64,000 nt of DNA from an uncultured Acidobacteriaceae bacterium. Lineage in GTDB: Bacteria > Acidobacteriota > Terriglobia > Terriglobales > Acidobacteriaceae. Shown here in pieces: positions 45,246 to 53,882 of this stretch. Where the stretch lies: contig CALFMO010000006.1 in assembly GCA_937879855.1 (NCBI GenBank), positions 1 to 64,000 of the forward strand, read 5' to 3'. The notes beneath the pieces were generated by a model that was given only the letters and a program-made list of their open reading frames with translations, ran no database searches and was not told where the DNA came from. Numbering within the stretch: the stretch's first letter is position 1; each line of letters opens with the position of its first letter. The translations under genes were made by a program, and so were the position numbers.

Positions 45246-45301
45246 ATAATTTGGGAGCGTACAGCATCCCGTCCGGAGACCGGCCTTCTCATCCCATCTG
45301 T
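45246..45301 (-). mobile_element. End of an IS110-family element, second copy
   Basis: The same 56 bases as 1-56, with one mismatch. It starts 37 bases upstream of the remnant transposase start. Divergence of both copies at the same base marks the element end. The part between this segment and the start codon may hold the remainder of a noncoding RNA region. Confidence 0.72.
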
Positions 45302-45429
45302 TAGCCACAATTGATCGAGCTGTGATCGTATGGCAAACTCGGAGCCGTAAAGCTTTCTCAGGTTACATCGCGGTAACAAGCGGCCATTCCCACAGTGGCC
45401 CTGCTTGGATTGCAGGACGCATCCGCCAA

Positions 45430-45636
45430 ATGAACATAGATCGTATTGCATATTGGACCACCAAGCCAGATCATTTGTTTGGGCTCTTTTTCCTGATCGT
45501 GACTGGGATTTCGATGTGTGTAGGGAAAACTCGTATACGCGGAGGATCGGTCAGCCGCGCCCAAGAGCCGAAGACGTTTTGGTTCCTAATGGCAATGTAC
45601 TTCTTGGCTGGCATTTTCTTCTGTTATCAAAAGTAA
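45430..45636 (+). CDS. Small two-span membrane protein
   Basis: A 68-residue frame, MNIDRIAYWTTKPDHLFGLF and on, with hydrophobic spans at about 17-29 and 49-64. The ribosome site is weak and the neighbourhood is disrupted by IS110 debris, so it may be a remnant. No family recognised. Confidence 0.4.
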   Translation: MNIDRIAYWTTKPDHLFGLFFLIVTGISMCVGKTRIRGGSVSRAQEPKTFWFLMAMYFLAGIFFCYQK

Positions 45637-45727
45637 TTGAGACACCGCTCTCCGATTGACGAAAAATCGCCATTTCACGCATTGACCTTCCAAAAGGGTG
45701 ACCAGACGGCGGAAAGGGGGAACCAAT

Positions 45728-46312
45728 CTAAGGCTCCTTGTAAATCACAGCATGTGAGTGTCTCTTCTCGGCTGCGTCATTCTCGGCCTTTGTCAACGGG
45801 ACGTTTTTCTCCCCTTCCAGAACGGACGTCTCGCGCATGAACTGCTCAAAGCCCGGTGCGGAAAAGACGGCTACGGCTCGGATGGCCTCGTTTCCAATAT
45901 TGTCGACAGAAATCCACGTATTGGCGGGAATGAACACGGTCGAGCCGCCGTGGACCACTCTCGCGGTGTCTCCCAAATGCACTCGGGCCGTTCCGCTCTC
46001 TAAAAATAGGATCTCGTCTGCTCCGGGATGCCTGTGGGGATCGATGGCTCCGCCCCTTCGGATGTCTGCGGTCATAAAGACCAAATGCGACGAGCCGCCG
46101 TTCTTGGGATCCACCTTCAGAATGAAGGTTTCTCCGGGGTCTGGGTGTCCCGGCCAACCTCTAACAATTCGCCGCTCGCCCTCGTCCTTTTCAAGGATGA
46201 GCGGAGTTGTCTGGGGGACATGGGCTGCCTGCGGCGATGAAGCCAGTGGCGCCGAGGTGTTTACGCACACCAAGATTGCGCAAACTGCAATACTCGGACG
46301 GACAATTCGCAT
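45728..46312 (-). CDS. Secreted cupin-domain protein
   Basis: A 194-residue protein with a signal peptide (MRIVRPSIAVCAILVCVNTS) and a single cupin fold: PHRHPGADEILFLESG supplies the His-x-His...Glu metal ligands near 93-108, and GGSTVFIPANTWISVDNIG forms the second motif. Probably a periplasmic metal-binding protein; the reaction is unknown. ATG 46312 gives a perfect signal peptide, so the longer frame to 46372 is not used. Confidence 0.82.
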   Translation of the reverse strand: MRIVRPSIAVCAILVCVNTSAPLASSPQAAHVPQTTPLILEKDEGERRIVRGWPGHPDPGETFILKVDPKNGGSSHLVFMTADIRRGGAIDPHRHPGADEILFLESGTARVHLGDTARVVHGGSTVFIPANTWISVDNIGNEAIRAVAVFSAPGFEQFMRETSVLEGEKNVPLTKAENDAAEKRHSHAVIYKEP

Positions 46313-46447
46313 GAGATGGCTCCCCACAATGGATGCGCGGAAAAGCTTAATGCGGGTAATGCTCCAGTTCAAGTTGGCGCAACATCGCCGTTACACTCAC
46401 CGACCTGTTCACCTTGCTCGCGAGTTTCAAGGTGGTGGAAGTTGAGG

Positions 46448-47137
46448 TCACTCGCTGTCCGGTTTTGCGCCGGGCAGGCGTTTTCTCAGGAATGCGATTT
46501 GGCCGGTGTGATGCGCTTCGTGCTCGCAAACGTGGAACCACTTGCAATAGTTGTTGGTCGGACCCCAAGGCCAGTCTTTATCGACGGCCATAAACCAGGC
46601 ATCATCGCGCTTGCTGAACTCCGCCAGCGTCTTCGCTCGCGTTTCCTGGAGGATGTTCAGGTAATAGTCCCGGTCGTGACCTTTGATGGTTTTCCGGCCC
46701 GCGTCTCCCAGATTCATCGCCGGATCCCACTGCTTCTTGACGGAATCGGGCCAACTGTCCCACTTCCTGGCTTCGAAGGTATTGAGCTGGTAGTAGGTCT
46801 CCGTCGCCGCGAGATGGAGCATCAAGGCGCCAATGGTGTTCGCGTTCGGGTCGATGAGGTAGTCCAGGTCAGCTGTCGTGAGGTTCTTCGTGGCACGGAT
46901 TACGCCGTTAGCCTCGCGCATCCACGTCAGCAGGGAGACGAACGTTCCCACCTGCGGACTGTATCCCGGCCTCGGTCCAAGGACGTTGGGATTCGAGTCG
47001 CTTGCGTGGACGGACTGGGGCAGCGAAAGCGCTCCAAATAGAGTTGAGAGTCCGGCGGTAACAGCGGCTGAACCCTGTAGAAAAGTTCTGCGACTGGAAA
47101 AGCGTGGAATGGCGAGGGGATACTTGTGTGCTGGCAT
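46448..47137 (-). CDS. Tat-exported DinB-superfamily protein
   Basis: A 229-residue protein with a twin-arginine signal (SSRRTFLQGSAAVTAG, residues 14-29) followed by a DinB four-helix bundle. Candidate metal ligands are in LMLHLAATE and FHVCEHEAHHTGQI. DinB-like enzymes include thiol-dependent transferases; the Tat signal means it is exported folded, probably with metal. AAGGAGGC precedes the ATG. Confidence 0.85.
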   Translation of the reverse strand: MPAHKYPLAIPRFSSRRTFLQGSAAVTAGLSTLFGALSLPQSVHASDSNPNVLGPRPGYSPQVGTFVSLLTWMREANGVIRATKNLTTADLDYLIDPNANTIGALMLHLAATETYYQLNTFEARKWDSWPDSVKKQWDPAMNLGDAGRKTIKGHDRDYYLNILQETRAKTLAEFSKRDDAWFMAVDKDWPWGPTNNYCKWFHVCEHEAHHTGQIAFLRKRLPGAKPDSE

Positions 47138-47361
47138 CGCTGCCTCCTTGGGTACTGATGTCCACGGGCCAGTGTTTCGTGAAGGGTTCCCCAGAGTCGG
47201 ACTTACGGTGGCACGACGATGCGAAAGGCCACCAATGAAACACGAGAATGCTAGGGTGGCTAACCGGGAAAGTCAAATGCTCCTGATCTGCGATTCAGCG
47301 GCTCGTGGGTTCCGAACAGACGGACTTGAGGCAGGTCATGTGATCACACCACAATCATGAA

Positions 47362-47401
47362 CACTTGTGCCATTTGCGCAACCGCACGAATGGCACAAGT
47401 G
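47362..47401 (-). terminator. Long hairpin after the haloperoxidase gene
   Basis: CACTTGTGCCATT pairs perfectly with AATGGCACAAGTG (13 bp), and the loop adds a TGCG/CGCA stem. It lies 21 bases past the haloperoxidase stop on the minus strand. No T run follows, so termination is inferred from position and stability. Confidence 0.6.
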
Positions 47402-47422
47402 GTGAGCAAGCCGGCTGAGCGA

Positions 47423-48703
47423 TCACTCGTCATCATGCAGGCGATGCAAGTTGTTTTTGTAGACTGCGGTGCCGACTGCGCGGCCTAGGTCTGCGCCTGC
47501 CTCCTGGTCGGTTCGAAAATGTATCCCGCCGTAAACGCGTGCGTCGGAGATATCGTCGGTGATCTGCTTAAAGGAGGTGTATTGCAAGACGATGCTGGGC
47601 ACCGCAGGATTCGTCAACGTCATCGAATGGCCAGCTTCACCGTAGATACGTCTCAGCACTTCCGCCGCAGCATTGCCCGCACTGCCGTGGTTCGAGGGAT
47701 AGCTCGGGAAACATGGGGTCACGATGAAGGGGACGTAGCTGGGATCGGGGTCGGTCTTGCGGTTGCCGTCCGTGCCCCCGGCGTGAATAGCGGTTTCCGG
47801 ACGCCAAAAATTGTAGTGATATTTGTTGAGGAAAGAGGCCACCAGGCTGTCACTCATCGCGATGTTGATCAGGGCCAGAGCACGAGCATTTTCAGACAGC
47901 GAGCGTCCCTGTTCCTGTGCAACTTGGTCGGCGGCCTGATTGAACACTTGAGTGGGCGAGGAAGCCGCGTAGAAGAGAGCGACATTGGCGCGATCTTGCG
48001 GCCGCTCGGTGCTGTTGACGCTGCCAACCGTCATCACTTCGTTGTAGGCTTTCGCGTATTCGTTGCTGGTGAGCGCTGGGGGCGGACCCAGAAGGAAGTC
48101 ACTGGCGTCAGGAATTCCGAACGGAGTTATGTTCTGCCATTGAAAAGCGATTCCGACTGCGACCCCCTTCACAACTGGACAACTTGGAGTGGCCTGCCAT
48201 TCTCCTGGGACGGCCGGGCCGGGAACCTTGAATTTCGGTGGTGACGAGCCATCGTTGGCGCGCGCGGCAATCAGGGCTGCAGCGGCAGCGTCCCCTGTTG
48301 CCATGCCGTCAAGCTTAGCTTGGCCATCCGGTATGGACGCGAGTGAGTTTGTGCGGTCTGCATCCAGCGCGGCGTGGCTGGCTGGAAAATAGGTGTTAAG
48401 CACCTGATACGCGGCTTCAATGGCTGCTGCTTCGGCCGAAGCGCCCGCCGGCGCTGTTATGGTCCCAAGATATGGTTGGTAGTCGCCGGTGACGGCGTCG
48501 ACGGCTTCGAATACAGCCAATTGCACGATAGCCGCGTACCGCGCCTGGGCAAAAGGATTTTGTTTGTTCGCGACGGCGGTATTGACCGCAATTGTGTTCC
48601 AGTCCAGAACGACATCGGCTCTTGCGGCGGAGCCGAACAAGAGGGTTATCATTAACACGCTTAAGAGCCCGAGAGTTGCTTGTTTGCGATACATCTTTTT
48701 CAT
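47423..48703 (-). CDS. Vanadium-dependent haloperoxidase-like PAP2 protein
   Basis: A 426-residue exported protein with a signal peptide (residues 8-29). The vanadate/phosphate pocket is visible: YNFWRPETAI (Arg), PSYPSNHGSAGNAA (Ser-x-x-His-Gly, with catalytic His) and DARVYGGIHFRTDQEAG (Arg/His). Relatives oxidise halides with peroxide or act as acid phosphatases; the sequence alone cannot separate these. ATG 48703 has CGGAGGA upstream. It is divergent from the CadC-like regulator, 182 bases away, which may control it. Confidence 0.87.
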   Translation of the reverse strand: MKKMYRKQATLGLLSVLMITLLFGSAARADVVLDWNTIAVNTAVANKQNPFAQARYAAIVQLAVFEAVDAVTGDYQPYLGTITAPAGASAEAAAIEAAYQVLNTYFPASHAALDADRTNSLASIPDGQAKLDGMATGDAAAAALIAARANDGSSPPKFKVPGPAVPGEWQATPSCPVVKGVAVGIAFQWQNITPFGIPDASDFLLGPPPALTSNEYAKAYNEVMTVGSVNSTERPQDRANVALFYAASSPTQVFNQAADQVAQEQGRSLSENARALALINIAMSDSLVASFLNKYHYNFWRPETAIHAGGTDGNRKTDPDPSYVPFIVTPCFPSYPSNHGSAGNAAAEVLRRIYGEAGHSMTLTNPAVPSIVLQYTSFKQITDDISDARVYGGIHFRTDQEAGADLGRAVGTAVYKNNLHRLHDDE

Positions 48704-48885
48704 TGTGAGTCCTCCGAGTGCACGCGATGCGCGAGCGGAATGATTGCGATTTCGGAGTTGCGTGTCCATAGCGAAGCATGTGTCGCGGCGTTATGCTTTG
48801 TGTCCCGCCAAGCGCAGGCATTGTTTAGACTTAGGTCGCGCTTTCCCATGTAGTGTAAAATTCGTTTACTTTTTTGGGGCGTGCC

Positions 48886-50883
48886 ATGACTTCCCGGCCA
48901 ATGGGACTACAGCAATCGATCCGGTTCGGAGAGGACTTCGAACTCGATTTCCGTCCCCGGCGGTTGCGCCGCGGCAGTCGCGTGTTGAAGCTGGAACGGA
49001 TCCCACTGGAAATACTTATTCTGCTGCTGGAGCGCCCCGGCGAGGTCGTCAGTCGCGAAGAAATCGTGGCCAGGGTTTGGGGCAATGATGTCTTCCTCGA
49101 TACGGACAACAGCATCCGGGGCGCAATCCGCAAAATCCGCCAAGTGCTTAAAGACGACTCGGAAGCCCCGCGTTTTATACAGACCGTGACTGGGCGGGGC
49201 TATCGCTTCATTGCACCGGTGATTTCTGCCGAAGAAGCGCCTTCCGCAGAGCCAGGGGCGGAAGGTCCGACGGTTTCTACGGGCGAACTGGGGGTGGTTT
49301 CCCGAGTTGATAGCTGGCCGGAAGGCAGCGTAATCCATGAACAGACGCGGACATCGGCATTGCTGGCTACGGCGGTGGGTCGTGGGCACGCGCGTACGTG
49401 GCTTTTTGGCGGAGTGGTCACGCTGGCGATCGTTGTTATTCTGTCACTTCTTGCAATTTGGGGTTGGCGGCGAATCTCGAGTGCGCCCACCGTTTCCCAA
49501 CGCAAGACGGTATTGGCGGTGCTGCCGTTCGACAACTTGAGCCGAGATCCTGATCAAGAGTTCTTCAGTGAGGGCCTGACTCAGGACATACTCGCTCAGG
49601 TGGGGAAGTTGAATCCGGCTCGACTCACGGTGATCGCCAGTAGTTCTGTCGCAAAGTTCAAAGGCAGCACGCTGTCGGCGAAGGAGATCGGTAAGGAGTT
49701 GAACGCCGACTATCTTGTCCAAGGCAGCGTTCGACGCGTGGCGGACCGTTTGCGCGTGACGGTCGAACTCATTCAAGCACAAGATCAGACCGACATCTGG
49801 ACAGAGAGTTACGACCGTGAACTCAAAGATGTGCTGGCCGTGCAGGACTCTGTGGTGCGAAGCATTGCAAGCCAGATTCACATCGCCCTTACGGAAGAAC
49901 AGGAAAAGCGTTTCGCTACTCCGCGGCAACTCAGTCCGGCAGCATACGAGGCGTACTTGAAGGGGCGCTACTACTGGAATAAGCGAACCGGCGAGAGCAT
50001 GCAGAAAGCGGAGCAATATTTTCAGCAGGCGATCGACAACGATCCAACCTATGCCGCGGCCTATTCCGGACTGGCCGACTGCAACAGCGGACTGACGTGG
50101 CATGGCTATAAAGCGCCAGCCGAGGCGCTCCCGAAAGCCTATGCGGCCGCGCGCAAAGCGCTTGAGATTAATCCGGAATCGGCTGAGGCCCATGCGTCTC
50201 TTGGCCTTGTCATGAGCCATCGTTGGGATTGGACCGGAGCCGAGGCCGAGTTCAGACGCGCGCTCGAGTTGGATCCCCAGTATGCGAATGCACACCACTG
50301 GTATGGAGACTATCTGTCTATTCGTGGCCGCCATGACGAAGCACTTGCGGAAGCGAAGCGCGCGCTGCAACTGGATCCCCTTAATCTCATGATCAGCACC
50401 TGGGTGGGGCTCCGCTACTACCTGGCACACGACTACTCACACGCGATCGAACAAAATCGGAGCTCGGTTGAACTCGATCCGAACTTCGCCGCCGCTCACC
50501 TTTTGCTCGGAGAAGACTACGTCCACGCTGGGTTGCGGAACGAAGCCGTTGACGAACTGAAGAAGGCGTCAGATCTCTCAGGGGACAGTCCGATTTACAG
50601 GGCGCAAGTCGCAGTGGCCCTCGCAAGCGCAGGCCGAAATCATGAGGCGCTTCAAATTGCGCACGAATTGGAAACCGCCGGGAGGAAGCGCTACGTTTCC
50701 CCTTACGGCTTGGCTCAAATCTACGCAGCCTTAAACAGGAAAGATGAAACACTCAAATGGCTGCAGGCGGCGTATGACGATCATGCCGTCTGGATGGGAT
50801 ACCTCGGTGTCGACCCGATTTTTGACCGGTACCGCTCGGACGAGCACTTTAAGGATATTGTCCGGCGCGTAGGCCTGCTCTGA
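48886..50883 (+). CDS. CadC-like transmembrane regulator with TPR sensor
   Basis: A 665-residue one-component regulator. An OmpR-type winged helix (about 10-110, REEIVARVWGNDVFLDTDNS and TVTGRGYRF) is followed by a membrane segment (172-194), an FlgO-like domain opening with AVLPFDNLSRDPDQEFFSEG, and about eight TPR repeats (360-640). Such proteins bind DNA at the membrane and sense extracytoplasmic cues; they are numerous in Acidobacteriota. ATG 48886 is chosen; TTG 48874 and ATG 48901 are alternatives. It is divergent from the haloperoxidase gene. Confidence 0.88.
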   Translation: MTSRPMGLQQSIRFGEDFELDFRPRRLRRGSRVLKLERIPLEILILLLERPGEVVSREEIVARVWGNDVFLDTDNSIRGAIRKIRQVLKDDSEAPRFIQTVTGRGYRFIAPVISAEEAPSAEPGAEGPTVSTGELGVVSRVDSWPEGSVIHEQTRTSALLATAVGRGHARTWLFGGVVTLAIVVILSLLAIWGWRRISSAPTVSQRKTVLAVLPFDNLSRDPDQEFFSEGLTQDILAQVGKLNPARLTVIASSSVAKFKGSTLSAKEIGKELNADYLVQGSVRRVADRLRVTVELIQAQDQTDIWTESYDRELKDVLAVQDSVVRSIASQIHIALTEEQEKRFATPRQLSPAAYEAYLKGRYYWNKRTGESMQKAEQYFQQAIDNDPTYAAAYSGLADCNSGLTWHGYKAPAEALPKAYAAARKALEINPESAEAHASLGLVMSHRWDWTGAEAEFRRALELDPQYANAHHWYGDYLSIRGRHDEALAEAKRALQLDPLNLMISTWVGLRYYLAHDYSHAIEQNRSSVELDPNFAAAHLLLGEDYVHAGLRNEAVDELKKASDLSGDSPIYRAQVAVALASAGRNHEALQIAHELETAGRKRYVSPYGLAQIYAALNRKDETLKWLQAAYDDHAVWMGYLGVDPIFDRYRSDEHFKDIVRRVGLL

Positions 50884-50902
50884 CGAAGGGACATTTGAAG
50901 AT

Positions 50903-50928
50903 CGCCCGCGGTTTTTTAGCCGCGGGCG
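50903..50928 (+). terminator. G+C-rich hairpin after the CadC-like gene
   Basis: CGCCCGCGG pairs with CCGCGGGCG around TTTTTTAG, 19 bases after the stop. The T run is in the loop rather than after the stem. It may serve both convergent genes. Confidence 0.65.
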
Positions 50929-50955
50929 AATGACGGGGTAGAGCGTTGCCGAACT

Positions 50956-51888
50956 TTAATTCTGCAGTGAATTCTGTTGTGGTCCTGGGTTCTGCTGCGG
51001 GAGAGGTTGATTCAGCATTTCACAGTGCTCGGTGCATTGCTGCGATTGCATCTCGATTTCCGCTTTCTTGTGCGGAATGTTGCCGCGACCTTCGGGCACG
51101 ACCAGCAGCGACTGGCGGCCGTCCGCCATATTCACTTTGCAGCTGAAGTTCAGCGACTGCACTCCGCGCTGTTTGCAGGAAGTGCTTTCGAGGGCCGACG
51201 CTAACTTCGAGGGATCGTCGTAGACCTTGTCGGCGACTTCGGAAGGCAGCAGCGCGAGCGTCATGGGGACAGGCGACTTGAGGCGGATCCAGACCGGCTG
51301 GCCGTCGCGCTCGGGCGTGAGCAGGCTGTAGACTTGCGGCGCCGGGGAGAGTTCGTACTTCTGCTTGACCAGCACCGACCACTGAAACTCAGGCTGAATG
51401 CAGTTCTGCACGCAATCCCACCGGTAGTAGGTGATCTTGAGATCGTTGGGCGAGACGAAGCGGCGTGCGCCGCGGTTGAGCACCGCACCAATACCTTGCA
51501 CGATGGCGCGGTCGGGGCGGCGCTCATCGCGGATCAGCAGCACCCTGGGGCGGCCGTCGGGTAGATGGCACTCGTAGGTGGTGTTCACGACGTGCTCGCG
51601 CATGCACATAAAATCCAAACTCGGGGAGGCGCCGGTATTCTGCGTTGCCGCCATCCACCGATCGTTGGGCGCCAGGGCGATGGTTACGGGCAAGTCCGCT
51701 TGAATGTCGACGTGGATGTTCCCCCCGGTGGCCGCCGCGGTGTATACGCGCCCAGCGTGGTAGTCCATGGGATCGAGTTGCGCAGCTTCATCGGTGGCGC
51801 GAACCCAGTCGAAAACCTTCTCCTGCTGCGCGGCTGCCAGAGCCCCGAATGCCAGCAGGCAAGTCCCGAGCCAAAACAGTTTTTTCAT
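50956..51888 (-). CDS. Secreted hypothetical protein
   Basis: A 310-residue protein with a signal peptide (MKKLFWLGTCLLAFGALAAA) and no recognised domain. It has several Cys residues (near WDCVQNCIQ, TSCKQ, FSCK, QCTEHCE) that could form disulphides, and a Gln/Asn/Pro-rich tail. GGGGGAC stands before ATG 51888; a longer frame starts at 51933. Monocistronic and convergent with the CadC-like gene. Confidence 0.72.
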   Translation of the reverse strand: MKKLFWLGTCLLAFGALAAAQQEKVFDWVRATDEAAQLDPMDYHAGRVYTAAATGGNIHVDIQADLPVTIALAPNDRWMAATQNTGASPSLDFMCMREHVVNTTYECHLPDGRPRVLLIRDERRPDRAIVQGIGAVLNRGARRFVSPNDLKITYYRWDCVQNCIQPEFQWSVLVKQKYELSPAPQVYSLLTPERDGQPVWIRLKSPVPMTLALLPSEVADKVYDDPSKLASALESTSCKQRGVQSLNFSCKVNMADGRQSLLVVPEGRGNIPHKKAEIEMQSQQCTEHCEMLNQPLPQQNPGPQQNSLQN

Positions 51889-52012
51889 AGAGTCCCCCGT
51901 TCTATTGAAGCGGGTGAGAGCTTGGTCGAACAATTGAATTCAACGGTTCGAAGTAACGGTGGTAACTGGCGTGGGGATGGCGGCGCTTCGAAATTCGGTC
52001 TTGCTGTTTAAG

Positions 52013-52036
52013 TGGTACCGTGGTACCTTGGTACAC
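52013..52036 (+). promoter_or_regulatory. Three tandem 8-bp repeats directly before a small regulator gene
   Basis: TGGTACCG, TGGTACCT and TGGTACAC follow one another at 8-base steps and end at the base before ATG 52037. No ribosome site separates them from the start, so the gene may be translated from a leaderless or weakly led mRNA. Tandem hexamers of this kind are typical operators of small ribbon-helix-helix proteins; binding here is inference. Confidence 0.6.
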
Positions 52037-52336
52037 ATGACAGACGAGGCGAAGCTTCTGGTGGAGCGCGTGCAAACCGGGGTTCGTATCGAGAAACGGA
52101 TATTAAAGGTGCTCAAAGGGTTTGCCGAGTACCACGACATTACGCTGGGCGACCTGCTCGAAGGCATCGTACTGCATGCCTTCGATGGCAAGGCTCCATT
52201 CAACGCGGCCTCGCTGGAGCGGATTCGCGAGTTGAAGAAGTTTTATGGCCTCGATCTGGACTCCAGTGCCAGCCATCGGCTGAAGGAGATCAAAGCAAAA
52301 TCTCCGCGCGGGCAGGCTGGAGCGAAAACAAAATAG
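52037..52336 (+). CDS. Small putative DNA-binding protein (ribbon-helix-helix-like)
   Basis: A 99-residue protein: MTDEAKLLVERVQTGVRIEK, then a helical section (LKVLKGFAEYHDITLGDLLE) and a basic tail. Strand-helix-helix character with the phrase ITLGDLLEGIVLHAF resembles small RHH-type or CopG-like proteins, though the match is weak. The three tandem repeats at 52013-52036 could be its own operator. A DoxX-like gene follows 14 bases later and is probably co-regulated. Confidence 0.6.
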   Translation: MTDEAKLLVERVQTGVRIEKRILKVLKGFAEYHDITLGDLLEGIVLHAFDGKAPFNAASLERIRELKKFYGLDLDSSASHRLKEIKAKSPRGQAGAKTK

Positions 52337-52350
52337 GACGAGGGACGATC

Positions 52351-52683
52351 ATGGGCTTCGTGAAATCGAGAATCGGCCTGACCGTTTTGCAATGGGCGCT
52401 TGGCGTCGTGGTCCTGATCGAGGCCCTACTGTTCGTGATGCCCAGCGCTGCTCACGAGTTTACGAGGACTCACATGCCGGGCTTTGTGCGGCTGATTTTA
52501 GGGTGGGGCGAGATCGCAGGCTGCATCCTGATGCTGATTCCGCGAACCAGCGTACGTGGGGCCTGGTTGCTGGTGGCGGTCTTCATTATGGCCATTCTCA
52601 TTCATTTGCTGCATGGGGCGTATGGGATCGGCAATCTGGTTATTTATGCTGCGGCGGCGTTTGCCGTTGCGTGGGGAAAATAA
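52351..52683 (+). CDS. Small DoxX-like membrane protein
   Basis: A 110-residue protein with four predicted membrane segments (about 10-29, 46-62, 68-86 and 89-106): GLTVLQWALGVVVLIEALLF and VRLILGWGEIAGCILMLIPR. The layout fits the DoxX family. GAGGG precedes ATG 52351. It follows the small putative regulator in one operon. The REP-like palindrome GCGGACAGCCGAGGGCGGCTGTCC lies after it near 52729-52750. Confidence 0.75.
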   Translation: MGFVKSRIGLTVLQWALGVVVLIEALLFVMPSAAHEFTRTHMPGFVRLILGWGEIAGCILMLIPRTSVRGAWLLVAVFIMAILIHLLHGAYGIGNLVIYAAAAFAVAWGK

Positions 52684-52984
52684 CGTGGGTTCTGATCATT
52701 CGTTAAAAGCTGCCGAGCTGCGCTCGGCGGACAGCCGAGGGCGGCTGTCCCCACATTCGAATCTGGGCAATCAGCCGTCCTCATGTGCCGAGTTGTGCAA
52801 TCAAGAATTCATCGTAGCGTTCGAAGCCGACCTGGTTCGGGCGGATTCGTTCCATCACGCTGACCACGTGCGGCTGGCGTTCGCGTATCTCTCGGAGTAC
52901 CTGGCTCTGGAGGCGCTTGAGAAATTTTCCACAGCTCTGCGACGCTATGCCACCGCGCGGGGCAAGCCGCAGCTCTACCATGAG

Positions 52985-53882
52985 TCCAGCGAAGCCCGCA
53001 AGAAGATTTGATTAATAGCACTTTAACTGCCGTGTTTCCGCGTGTTTACAATACCCGCTAATTGTCCGTAAGTTGTTAAAAATAAACCACTTTTGTCTCG
53101 CGGTAACCCCATTAATATCCAAGCATAGAGATTCGGGACGCGGACCCGTAGAACCGCGAGATAGGTGGACATCAAGATGACAGCAGCAAAGAAAGATACC
53201 TCTAAGTCAGAGGTAAAGCCAGCAGTTACTCCTGAAGCACAACCGCAACCACCAACACCAGCTACTCCTGTGGCTCCCGCAGTTGTGGCACCTGTAGCAG
53301 CGACGCCGAGCAAGCAACAGACAACATTGGAAACACTGAAGCAAGCATGGACCGCTCGCAAGGTTGACCTCAGCAAGATGACGACGAAGATGGACGGTAA
53401 GTTTCTAATCGTTCTTGTAGGAGAAGGATGGCCGGAAATTCGAATCGGCGTAGGTGGCGGCATCGATTTGCCAGCGATCAAGAGTTACCCCAAGGCGTTC
53501 GATGCGGCGGTGAACGGCGATCAGTTGCTGAAGAAGCAGGCGGATCGGTTGGCGAAAGCCACTGCTCCTGCACCGGCGACGACGACGAAGCCAGCGGTTC
53601 AAACCAGTGAGAAGAAAGCAGCCGAGACGGTTACCGCCAAGAAGGCGAAGGCGGACGCGGAACTGGAATCCAAGCTGGAGCAGAGGGCGTAGACGAGTTC
53701 AGCAGGAAGGCTGAAGCAGCAGCCCACTTGGGCGGATCGACCGAAAGGTCGCCGTGGCCATGTGGGTTTTGCTGTCCGCGCTTCTTCCAGAAGAATGTTC
53801 AGGTTACGTCGTCCAGATGAACACCACGGTATTCGGTAAATCCTTTTCCGGATTTTCCGAAGATGCAGCAAGGGGAGCTGAG
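52985..53882 (+). mobile_element. 898-bp insertion with one ORF and no transposase
   Basis: The borders are fixed by the gene it interrupts. TGAG occurs at both junctions (52981-52984 and 53879-53882), compatible with a short target duplication. I see no terminal inverted repeat. It contains an A/T-rich leader (about 53010-53110), one 171-residue ORF, and near its right end a hairpin with a GNRA-type loop (CGACC-GAAA-GGTCG, 53748-53761). The mechanism of entry is unknown. Confidence 0.7.
53177..53692 (+). CDS. ORF carried by the 898-bp insertion, unknown function
   Basis: A 171-residue protein with a Pro/Ala/Val/Thr-rich first 50 residues, a folded-looking core (ETLKQAWTARKVDLSKMTTK and FLIVLVGEGWPEIRIGVGGG) and a Lys/Ala-rich helical tail. 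AGGTGG lies nine bases before ATG 53177. It is neither a transposase nor a homing nuclease by any motif I can see. Its presence in an otherwise minimal insertion suggests it matters to the inserted unit. Confidence 0.6.
   Translation: MTAAKKDTSKSEVKPAVTPEAQPQPPTPATPVAPAVVAPVAATPSKQQTTLETLKQAWTARKVDLSKMTTKMDGKFLIVLVGEGWPEIRIGVGGGIDLPAIKSYPKAFDAAVNGDQLLKKQADRLAKATAPAPATTTKPAVQTSEKKAAETVTAKKAKADAELESKLEQRA

Noticed and set aside
52985..53882. Group I or group II intron in the split gene
   Set aside because: No placement of the borders gives a U before the 5' site together with a final G, there is no GTGCG...AY pattern, and no homing nuclease or reverse transcriptase is encoded. A DNA insertion fits better.
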